From assembly GCF_002270355.1 (NCBI RefSeq), contig NZ_NJFZ01000022.1:1-64000 (forward strand): a stretch of DNA of 64,000 nucleotides, in the 5' to 3' direction. The translations under genes were made by a program, and so were the position numbers. Under the pieces are notes generated by a model that searched no databases, had not been told where the DNA came from, and was given only the letters and a program-made list of their open reading frames with translations. The stretch comes from Flectobacillus sp. BAB-3569. Its GTDB lineage: Bacteria; Bacteroidota; Bacteroidia; Cytophagales; Spirosomataceae. Shown in pieces: positions 57,759 to 64,000 of the stretch (its first letter is position 1; each line of letters begins with the position of its first letter).

Positions 57759-58862
57759 ATGTTATTTAAGTCATATTCGTTAGGAAATATTTTGCTTAAG
57801 AATCGTATTGTCATGCCACCTATGACACGTTCGAGAGCTGCAAAAGGTGACGTAGCAACCGACCTTATGGCCGAATATTATAGCCAAAGAGCTTCAGCAG
57901 GCCTAATTATTTCGGAAGGAACACAAATATCTAAGCAAGGTCAAGGCTACGCTTGGACGCCTGGGATTTATACACCAGAGCAAGTAGCAGGCTGGCAAAA
58001 AGTCACCAATGCCGTTCATCAAGAGGGTGGGGTAATGTTTGCTCAACTATGGCATGTTGGGCGTGTATCGCATACTTCTCTACAACCCGATGGTCAAGCG
58101 CCAGTGTCTTCATCGCCTTTAGTAGCGGAGGGAGTAAAAGTATTTATTGACCCAGAAAATAAAGGTCCAGAAGCTGGAGTTGGAGGTATGATTCAACACT
58201 CAGCACCACGTCCGTTGACTATTCCTGAAATCAAGGAAATTGTCCAAGATTTTGCAAAAGCTGCCCAAAATGCCCTAGAGGCAGGTTTTGATGGGGTAGA
58301 GCTTCATGCTGCTAATGGGTATCTCATCAATCAATTTATCGACAGCCAAGCCAATACTCGTACCGACGAATACGGAGGAAGCTTGGAAAACCGACTTCGC
58401 TTTTTGAAAGAAGTGGTGGAAACTCTGTGCCAAATAGTAGGCAAAGAGCGTGTAGGAGTGAGGTTAGCACCTTTGACTACCCTTCAAGGCTGTGTCGATG
58501 ACAACCCTGAAGAAACGTATTTGGCGGCGGCAACTTTGCTACAAGATTTGGGTGTGGCATACATCCATATTGCCGAAGCAGATTGGGATAATGCGCCAGA
58601 TATGCCTATTGCTTTCAAAAACGCACTTCGTCAAGCGTTTAAAGGCACGATGATTTATGCAGGAAAGTATAGTAAGGAGCGTGCAGAAAAAGCCTTGGCA
58701 GAAGGATGGGCTGATATGATTGCCTTTGGTCGTCCATTTATTGCCAATCCAGACCTACCTGCTCGACTGCAAAATAACTGGCCTCTCAACGAAGGCGACC
58801 GCACCAAATACTTTGGAGGTGGAGCCGCTGGATACACCGACTATGGTGTATTTAGTGAATAA
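57759..58862 (+). CDS. Old Yellow Enzyme family alkene reductase (NemA-like), first copy
   Basis: The 367-residue FMN-dependent oxidoreductase has KNRIVMPPMTRSRA at the N-terminus, QLWHVGRVSH, the substrate-anion pair H183/N186 in VELHAANGYLINQF, and the catalytic Tyr region NTRTDEYGGSLENRLRFL. It reduces activated C=C bonds such as enals, enones or nitro-compounds with NAD(P)H. A second related copy lies 1 kb downstream with a DJ-1/PfpI gene between, suggesting an electrophile-detoxification cluster. Confidence 0.93.
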   Translation: MLFKSYSLGNILLKNRIVMPPMTRSRAAKGDVATDLMAEYYSQRASAGLIISEGTQISKQGQGYAWTPGIYTPEQVAGWQKVTNAVHQEGGVMFAQLWHVGRVSHTSLQPDGQAPVSSSPLVAEGVKVFIDPENKGPEAGVGGMIQHSAPRPLTIPEIKEIVQDFAKAAQNALEAGFDGVELHAANGYLINQFIDSQANTRTDEYGGSLENRLRFLKEVVETLCQIVGKERVGVRLAPLTTLQGCVDDNPEETYLAAATLLQDLGVAYIHIAEADWDNAPDMPIAFKNALRQAFKGTMIYAGKYSKERAEKALAEGWADMIAFGRPFIANPDLPARLQNNWPLNEGDRTKYFGGGAAGYTDYGVFSE

Positions 58863-58877
58863 GTTAGGCACTAATAA

Positions 58878-58990
58878 TTTCGGATTGGAGATTTCTGATT
58901 TCGGAAATGCAGGAAATACTTTTATTTTTTACAAAACATAACTTAAAAAGTAGATTACTCTTCCGCAATCCAACATCCACAATCCGCCAT
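58878..58990. repeat. Intergenic fold-back, family C
   Basis: ATTTCGGATTGGAGATTTCT then GATTTCGGAAATG (58878-58910) faces CTTCCGCAATCCAACATCCA then CAATCCGCCA (58961-58990). The arms are imperfect inverses with GGATT/AATCC words. Related to 26414-26560. Confidence 0.5.
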
Positions 58991-59005
58991 CAAATTAATT
59001 ATTTT

Positions 59006-59749
59006 ATGAAAAACATCGTATTGACAATCGCTCTGAGCGTGTTGTCCTTCTGGGGTATTGCCCAGACAAAATCAAAAGGAAAAATCTTATTTGTGCTTTC
59101 AAGTCATGCCGAATTGGGTAATACTGGTAAACAAACAGGATATTATTTGAGTGAAGTAAGTCACCCTTGGGAGGTGTTTACCAAAGCAGGTTATGAAGTT
59201 GACTTTGTAAGTCCACAAGGCGGGCAGCCTCCTGTTGATGGATTTGATTTGACAGATAAAGTAAACAAAGAGTTTTGGGAAAACGCTGTTTACAAAAACA
59301 AATTAGACCATACACTTACGCCCAAACAAGTAAAAGCCTCAAATTACGTGGCAATTCATTATGCAGGAGGACATGGTACCATGTGGGATTTTCCTAATAA
59401 TGAAGAATTAGCCAAAATAGCGAGTAAAATTTACGAAAAAGGTGGTGTGGTTAGTGCTGTTTGTCACGGTCCTTCGGGCTTATTGAATATTCGTTTGGGA
59501 GATAATCGCTATTTGCTGGAAGGAAAAAACGTAGCAGGTTTTTCAAATGTGGAAGAAATTGCGGTGAAACTAGAGAAAGTGGTACCATTTTCATTAGAAG
59601 ACGAACTTAAAAAGCGTGGTGTTCATTATTCATCAGCTCCAGCATGGTCTGAATATGTGGTGGTAGATGGCAAATTAGTAACAGGTCAAAACCCTCAATC
59701 TGCTAAGAAAATGGCAGAGGAAGTGGTTGTAGTATTGAAAAATAAGTGA
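59006..59749 (+). CDS. Secreted DJ-1/PfpI family protein (Hsp31-like)
   Basis: From the ATG at 59006 the product is 247 residues. A signal peptide (IVLTIALSVLSFWGIAQ, cleavage near 20) is followed by a DJ-1/PfpI domain: ILFVLSSHAELGNTGKQTGYYLSEVSHPWEVF with the conserved Glu (Hsp31-like acidic residue), YAGGHGTMWDFP, and the nucleophile elbow AVCHGPSGLL (C153, H154). Related proteins act as chaperones or glyoxalase-III/deglycase-type enzymes. Export to the periplasm is unusual for that role. The 33-codon extension from 58907 translates a repeat. It lies between two OYE genes. Confidence 0.88.
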   Translation: MKNIVLTIALSVLSFWGIAQTKSKGKILFVLSSHAELGNTGKQTGYYLSEVSHPWEVFTKAGYEVDFVSPQGGQPPVDGFDLTDKVNKEFWENAVYKNKLDHTLTPKQVKASNYVAIHYAGGHGTMWDFPNNEELAKIASKIYEKGGVVSAVCHGPSGLLNIRLGDNRYLLEGKNVAGFSNVEEIAVKLEKVVPFSLEDELKKRGVHYSSAPAWSEYVVVDGKLVTGQNPQSAKKMAEEVVVVLKNK

Positions 59750-59753
59750 TAAA

Positions 59754-59835
59754 GTGTACAGGTTCAAAGGCACAAAGGGGATTCTCCTCGAATTAATTTT
59801 ACACTTTGTGCCTCTGTGCCTGTTCCCTCAAACCC
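59754..59835. repeat. Intergenic fold-back, family D
   Basis: GTGTACAGGTTCAAAGGCAC then AAAGGGG (59755-59781) faces ACACTTTGTGCCTCTGTGCC then TGTTCCCTCAAACCC (59801-59835). The right arm is nearly identical to that at 57637-57671. Confidence 0.65.
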
Positions 59836-59846
59836 TTTTACAAAAA

Positions 59847-60968
59847 ATGAACTCAACAATCAATCTATTCGAACCAACTACGGTTGGAACATTGGCATTG
59901 AAAAATAGAATTGTGATGGCACCCATGACACGTGCTCGCAATTTCGATGGAATTCCTAACGATAATAATGCACTTTATTATCAGCAACGTTCTGGCGCTG
60001 GACTTATCATTACCGAAGGAACAGCCATTTCGAATACGGCTATGGGAGTGTTACATATTCCTGGGCTTTATACTGCCGAACAAGTTGAAGGCTGGAAAAA
60101 AGTAACTTCAGCCGTACATCAAAAAGATACTAAAATCTTTACGCAGTTGTGGCATGTCGGACGTGTCTCGCACGTATCCAATCAGCCCAATGGTCAGGCG
60201 CCAGTAGGAGCGTCGGATATTCAAGCCGAAAATTCTTTTGCTTGGGGATATGATGAAAATGGCAAAGAGACCTTTGTGAAATGTTCAAAACCTCGTGCTT
60301 TGACTACTGAAGAGGTAAAAGAAGTAGTAAAGGATTTTGCCAATGCAGCCCAAAATGCCATCAAGGCAGGTTTTGATGGGGTAGAGCTTCACGGAGCGAA
60401 TGGTTATTTGATTGAACAATTTTTAAATCCAATGATTAACAATCGTACCGATGAATATGGTGGTACGACTCAAAATCGCTCAAGATTTTTGCTTGAAGCC
60501 ATAGATGCTTGTATTGCCGAAATTGGTGCTTCAAAAGTGGCGATTCGTTTGACCCCTTATGGTGGTTTGCATGAATTGCCGCATTATGATGAAATCGAGA
60601 CGACCTATCAATACCTCGCTGAAGAGCTGGCAAAACGTGGTATTGCATTTATCCACATCATGGACCAACAATCGAGAGGTAGCTATGCTTTGCCTGATGG
60701 ATTCTTGGCGCGTTTTCGTACTTGGTACAATGGCGTAGTTATTTTGGCAGGAGGAATGAATCGTCAAAAATCAGAAGAACTAATCAATGCTAATCTCATT
60801 GATTTGGCTGGTTTTGGCGAGGACTTTATCGCTAATCCAGACTTGGTGGAACGCCTCAAAAACAATTGGCCAATGACCCCACCCAACCGAGCACTACATT
60901 ATGGCTTGACCTTGGAAGGGTATATAGACTGGAAGACTTACGAGGAAGAACAGTTGGTGAATGGGTGA
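59847..60968 (+). CDS. Old Yellow Enzyme family alkene reductase, second copy
   Basis: From the ATG at 59847 (MNSTINLFEPTTVG) the product is 373 residues. It shows KNRIVMAPMTRARNFDG, QLWHVGRVSH, H182/N185 in VELHGANGYLIEQF and NNRTDEYGGTTQNRSRFLLEA. It is a clear paralogue of the 57759 gene, with a differing central loop (AWGYDENGKETFVKCSKPR), so the two may have different substrates. The 31-codon extension from 59754 translates a family D repeat and is rejected. Confidence 0.93.
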   Translation: MNSTINLFEPTTVGTLALKNRIVMAPMTRARNFDGIPNDNNALYYQQRSGAGLIITEGTAISNTAMGVLHIPGLYTAEQVEGWKKVTSAVHQKDTKIFTQLWHVGRVSHVSNQPNGQAPVGASDIQAENSFAWGYDENGKETFVKCSKPRALTTEEVKEVVKDFANAAQNAIKAGFDGVELHGANGYLIEQFLNPMINNRTDEYGGTTQNRSRFLLEAIDACIAEIGASKVAIRLTPYGGLHELPHYDEIETTYQYLAEELAKRGIAFIHIMDQQSRGSYALPDGFLARFRTWYNGVVILAGGMNRQKSEELINANLIDLAGFGEDFIANPDLVERLKNNWPMTPPNRALHYGLTLEGYIDWKTYEEEQLVNG

Positions 60969-61047
60969 TTGGAGATGTAGATAAAAGGGGTTTATCCCAA
61001 ACCTCTCAATATCCTTTCACTCGCTCCATAACACATCTTTTGCCTCC

Positions 61048-61081
61048 ATACATTGGTATTCGTCGATACCAATGTATTTTT
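61048..61081 (+). terminator. Hairpin and T-run between OYE gene and Crp/Fnr gene
   Basis: ATACATTGGTAT (61048-61059) pairs perfectly with ATACCAATGTAT (61066-61077), loop TCGTCG, followed by TTTTGTTTT. It looks like a terminator for the OYE transcript but ends only 6 nt before the ATG of the regulator gene, so it could also be a cis-element in that gene's leader. Confidence 0.7.
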
Positions 61082-61086
61082 GTTTT

Positions 61087-61674
61087 ATGGATGCAAAGAC
61101 TTTTTTACGAAACCATATTGCCGAAATTGTTGAGATTGACGAAGATACGTTCGAGGAGGTTTTTACTTTTTTTAAACCCAAACTGGTAAAAAGAAAAGAA
61201 CTGCTCATTCGTGGAGGGGAAACTGTTTTACAAGAATATTTTGTGGTAAAGGGGTGCCTCAAAACCTTTTGTCACGATGAGCATGGACGTGAGCATATCG
61301 TACAATTTGCCTTAGAAAGTTGGTGGGTTTCAGATTTCCCTGCGCACGCTTCGCAGGCACGTGCCACCATGTGCGTAGAAGCCCTAGAGCCCTGTGAAGT
61401 CTTGGAACTTACCTACGAAGCACGTGAGCAAATTTGTCGCAAGTGGCATGCGATGGAGCATTTTTTTAGAAAAAAATCTAATGCTGGTTATGTAGCACTC
61501 CAAAAACGTATTTTGTCTTTATTGCAAAACTCAGCTCAAGAAAAGTACGATTTGCTTTTGACCCAATATCCACAACTCTTTCAAAGGGTTTCAAAAACCT
61601 TGATTGCTGCCTATCTGGGCGTTTCTCGCGAAACCTTGAGCCGCCTTGGTAAGCATGATAAGCATGATAAGTAG
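61087..61674 (+). CDS. Crp/Fnr-family transcriptional regulator
   Basis: From the ATG at 61087 (MDAKTFLRNHIAEIVEI) the product is 195 residues. The cyclic-nucleotide-binding-like beta roll is about 20-115 (KRKELLIRGGETVLQEYFVVKGCLKTF), followed by a long helix and a C-terminal HTH with TLIAAYLGVSRETLSRL. It belongs to the Bacteroidota group of small Crp-like regulators that usually control a neighbouring gene. Control of the OYE/PfpI cluster is inferred. The C-terminus GKHDKHDK arises from a tandem AAGCATGAT duplication and departs from the usual RxK ending. Confidence 0.88.
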   Translation: MDAKTFLRNHIAEIVEIDEDTFEEVFTFFKPKLVKRKELLIRGGETVLQEYFVVKGCLKTFCHDEHGREHIVQFALESWWVSDFPAHASQARATMCVEALEPCEVLELTYEAREQICRKWHAMEHFFRKKSNAGYVALQKRILSLLQNSAQEKYDLLLTQYPQLFQRVSKTLIAAYLGVSRETLSRLGKHDKHDK

Positions 61675-61822
61675 GAATGATGAGTTGTGAATTGTGAATG
61701 TATTTTTAGTTAATTACTAGTTCAAGACTTTGTCTTGGACTTATTTTTGTACAGTTTACAAACTGCAACAAAAGCTAGTCCGAGACTAAGTCTCGAACTA
61801 GACAAGGACAATTCATCATTCC
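61671..61822. repeat. Nested fold-back: family A arms around a long palindrome (family E)
   Basis: The outer arms are GGAATGATGAGTTGTGAATT (from 61674) and the inverse AATTCATCATTCC (61810-61822). Inside, CTAGTTCAAGACTTTGTCTT then GGACT (61717-61741) is inverted at 61777-61801 at 22 of 25 positions, each arm being itself a palindrome (CAAGACTTTGTCTTG, CGAGACTAAGTCTCG). The inner TTTTGTACAGTTT/AAACTGCAACAAAA continues the stem almost to the centre. It lies between convergent genes. Confidence 0.7.
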
Positions 61823-62685
61823 TATTCGTACCATTTGTCTGCTCTCAGCATTACGCCGTTGTAACCAGCAAAAACGCCATATCCCCCTATCATGTTTGAA
61901 TGTAGCTTCATGGGCTCACTACTGGGGAGGTCATTGATTTGTGAAAATTCTTTGTGGTAACGATAATAATGCTCGTCGGTCTGACAGATATAAAACATAA
62001 AATTACCTATATGGCTTTTCGCCAATCTTTTGTAAGGATAGATACTGCCTACAATCGGATATTCGATTATGCCATTTTGAATATTGTCGTCAGAAATAGT
62101 TCGCTGCGCATCTACACCTGTAAGATAGGTCTTGTGCTCAAGTGTATCTGTTTCATAGTTGAGACCAAAAACGGCATAGTAGTTTTTCTCATTTCCAATA
62201 TCTTTCCACCGTAAATAGTATGGCAAAGAAGCCATAGGATTTTCAGGATTAAAAGGGGCTCTGGTTACCGAAACCGTATTGGAGTCAATCGTGCTAGGAA
62301 TAATACAACTGGCAGAAACACTATCTCCCTTGGGTGTAGTGACAAATAAGCGATATTGTTTTTGAGCTTCAATTTTGAAAAAGCTTTTTGACGAAAGATA
62401 TTTTTTCAACTGTTCATTCCACTGAAGAATTACCTCTTGATTTTGTTCATTTCGTAAAACTACTCTAGCATTGCTAATGTATTGATTTGAAGAGCCTGAA
62501 CCCTCGCCGACAGTGGGTGTCGTCATTTTGACTGTCACCTGAATGACGGTATCTTGAGGCGATAAAAAACATAATACATACGGCTGGGTGGTTGATTTTA
62601 CGATAGAATCTTCCTCAAAAACACCAAAATTTTCACAACTGCACATGGTGAGTAGTAGGGCAAAAAGATAGATACACTTTTTCAT
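61822..62685 (-). CDS. DUF4249 lipoprotein
   Basis: The 287-residue lipoprotein has lipobox LLTMCSC (Cys 15 or 17) and a DUF4249 domain: YVLCFLSPQDTVIQVTVKMTTP, ISNARVVLRNEQNQEVILQW, and KQYRLFVTTPKGDSVSASCIIP. DUF4249 proteins pair with a TonB-dependent receptor in Bacteroidota, probably as the surface partner of the channel. Here it lies 3 nt after the receptor gene on the same strand, clearly co-transcribed. Confidence 0.9.
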   Translation of the reverse strand: MKKCIYLFALLLTMCSCENFGVFEEDSIVKSTTQPYVLCFLSPQDTVIQVTVKMTTPTVGEGSGSSNQYISNARVVLRNEQNQEVILQWNEQLKKYLSSKSFFKIEAQKQYRLFVTTPKGDSVSASCIIPSTIDSNTVSVTRAPFNPENPMASLPYYLRWKDIGNEKNYYAVFGLNYETDTLEHKTYLTGVDAQRTISDDNIQNGIIEYPIVGSIYPYKRLAKSHIGNFMFYICQTDEHYYRYHKEFSQINDLPSSEPMKLHSNMIGGYGVFAGYNGVMLRADKWYE

Positions 62686-62688
62686 AGG

Positions 62689-64000
62689 TTAGAATTTGAT
62701 TTGATAACTAATAGATGGAATAATTGGAAATAAACCTTTGCGGTAAAGTTTACGCTGTGTTGAATTAGGAGCGTCTTGACTTTCATAGTAAAAAGGATTT
62801 ACGCGGTTGTAAGCATTGAATACGCCCAACTCCCAGACACGCAGAAATTTTTTCTTTTGTTTTGAAAAACGAACATTCACATCCAAACGATGATAATCCG
62901 CTGCTTTAAAGTTTCCTCTTTCATTATAAACACGTGCCACTACGAGCGAACCATCTGAAGTTGGGTAGTCTGACTGGACAGGGAACTGATGAGTTTCGGG
63001 TATATATTGCCCAATAGGAACTGTTAAAGCATTCCCTGTGGCATAAATCCACGAACTAGACAAGGTAATATGAGTCTTGAGCTGATAAATACCAACCAAC
63101 GATAAAGCATGACGACGGTCGTAGCGAGGGAAAAACTCTTTCCCATTGTTCAAGTCTGCAAAATGATGTTTGACCTGCGATAACGTATAACTCATCCATC
63201 CCGTTAGGCGACCCGTATTTTTCTGTAGCAAAACTTCCATTCCGTAGGCCTTTCCTGTGCCTATGGCAATATTGTCTTCCCAGTTAGAGCCATCCAGTCG
63301 TTTATTAGCTTTGATGTCTAATAGTAAAAAACTGGCTCCATCTTTGTATCCAATCACGTTTTCTAAAGATTTATGATATGCTTCTATAGAAATAGAAAAA
63401 GGAGAATTTTTGAAGTTTTTCGTAAAACCCAAAGTCACTTGGTCTGAGCGTTGCGGAGGAATTTTGGCACTTGACGAAACCCATAAATCTGTAGGCAAGT
63501 CTAACGAAGAATTGGATAATAAGTGCAAATACTGGTTCATTCTTGCGTAAGAAGCCTTAATATTTACACTTTCGGTGACTTGAAAAGAAGCATTCAAGCG
63601 AGGTTCGAGATTGTGATAGGCTTTGCTATCCACAAAATAGTTAGATGCTCTTAAGCCAGCACGTACCTGCATTTTTTCTGAAATACGCCAAGTGTCTTCA
63701 AGATAAATAGCGCTTTCTATACCATTGGTTTCCTTAATTCTAGCGGTGTTTGTGCTTTGCGAATATTGATTGTAGATATAGGCACTTGGGGTAAATTGGT
63801 GATGCGTTGCTAATATTCCTGCTTTGAGTGTATGAGCAGGATTGAGATAAATATCAAAATCAGATTTTAACCCAACATCTTGTATTTGAGAGTAATATTC
63901 TTCATAAAACCTTTGTCCAAAATTTTCTTCTTGAAAAATCTTAAATCGAAAGTGACTAAAAATTAGGGAAGTATTAGCAAAGACTTTATCCGAAAAAAGG
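62689..64000 (-). CDS. TonB-dependent outer-membrane receptor (C-terminal part)
   Basis: The open frame runs without a stop to the window edge; only the C-terminal about 437 residues are seen, and the first Met in view (63672) is internal. Beta-barrel strands typical of TonB-dependent receptors are visible: IYLEDTWRISEKMQVRAGLRASNYF, TESVNIKASYARMNQYLHLLSN, RSDQVTLGFTKNF, GRLTGWMSYTLSQ, and the terminal strand FPIIPSISYQIKF with aromatic end. The plug and TonB box lie beyond the window. The pairing with a DUF4249 lipoprotein suggests a siderophore/metal or nutrient receptor of unknown ligand. Confidence 0.92.
   Translation of the reverse strand, partial: LFSDKVFANTSLIFSHFRFKIFQEENFGQRFYEEYYSQIQDVGLKSDFDIYLNPAHTLKAGILATHHQFTPSAYIYNQYSQSTNTARIKETNGIESAIYLEDTWRISEKMQVRAGLRASNYFVDSKAYHNLEPRLNASFQVTESVNIKASYARMNQYLHLLSNSSLDLPTDLWVSSSAKIPPQRSDQVTLGFTKNFKNSPFSISIEAYHKSLENVIGYKDGASFLLLDIKANKRLDGSNWEDNIAIGTGKAYGMEVLLQKNTGRLTGWMSYTLSQVKHHFADLNNGKEFFPRYDRRHALSLVGIYQLKTHITLSSSWIYATGNALTVPIGQYIPETHQFPVQSDYPTSDGSLVVARVYNERGNFKAADYHRLDVNVRFSKQKKKFLRVWELGVFNAYNRVNPFYYESQDAPNSTQRKLYRKGLFPIIPSISYQIKF

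Overview
The window looks like chromosomal DNA of a low-GC Bacteroidota, most likely Cytophagales (Spirosomaceae-like; the genus cannot be fixed from sequence alone). The grounds are a PorP/SprF outer-membrane protein beside a very large secreted protein with a type-B (gliding-type) C-terminal domain, a TonB-dependent receptor paired with a DUF4249 lipoprotein, weak Shine-Dalgarno sequences, and several promoters that fit the Bacteroidota consensus TTTG-N~19-TAnnTTTG. No transposase, integrase, phage module, CRISPR array or tRNA gene was seen. The content is mostly core metabolism, separated by an unusual density of fold-back intergenic repeats.

Layout. 1-620: 5S rRNA (end of an rRNA operon) with its terminator, followed by decayed tandem copies of the same 3' segment. 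0.6-11.9 kb: a secreted T9SS-type protein, a SWIM/SNF2 helicase, ComEC, a secreted metzincin protease and a DUF72 protein. 11.9-15.6 kb: a histidine attenuator (leader peptide with five consecutive His codons plus competing RNA hairpins) driving hisH-hisA-hisF-hisIE and a small membrane protein. 15.9-22.6 kb: a TonB-like protein, lipoproteins, a methionine-type aminotransferase, NagA, a secreted amidase and a small membrane protein. 23-30.4 kb: a GmhB-like phosphatase, RNase R, ProC, a TlpA-like thioredoxin and GatB. 30.6-33.6 kb: an ECF sigma factor, a putative anti-sigma protein, two lipoproteins, and a MerC-like protein whose promoter is overlapped by a palindrome. 33.7-38.1 kb: a small lipoprotein, arginine decarboxylase, Mpl and a detached trpA. 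38.3-44 kb: a divergent pair, the 1408-residue type-B CTD protein and PorP/SprF. 44-47.7 kb: EttA and a DUF349 protein. 47.7-54.1 kb: trpE-G-D-C-F-B on the minus strand behind a textbook tryptophan attenuator (18-residue leader with three consecutive Trp codons). 54-57.6 kb: PurB, a histidine kinase and a GNAT acetyltransferase. 57.7-61.7 kb: two Old Yellow Enzyme reductases flanking a DJ-1/PfpI protein, then a Crp/Fnr-type regulator. 61.8-64 kb: a DUF4249 lipoprotein and a TonB-dependent receptor that runs off the window.

The main discoveries are the two ribosome-mediated attenuators, his at about 11.94-12.11 kb and trp at about 53.85-54.05 kb. In each, the leader peptide, the antiterminator segment (placed at or just after the leader stop codon), the mutually exclusive terminator and a matching promoter can all be read from the sequence. 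The second theme is a set of at least five families of short, internally periodic intergenic fold-backs. They recur between genes across the window, often nested around terminators, and they artificially extend several reading frames at their 5' ends.
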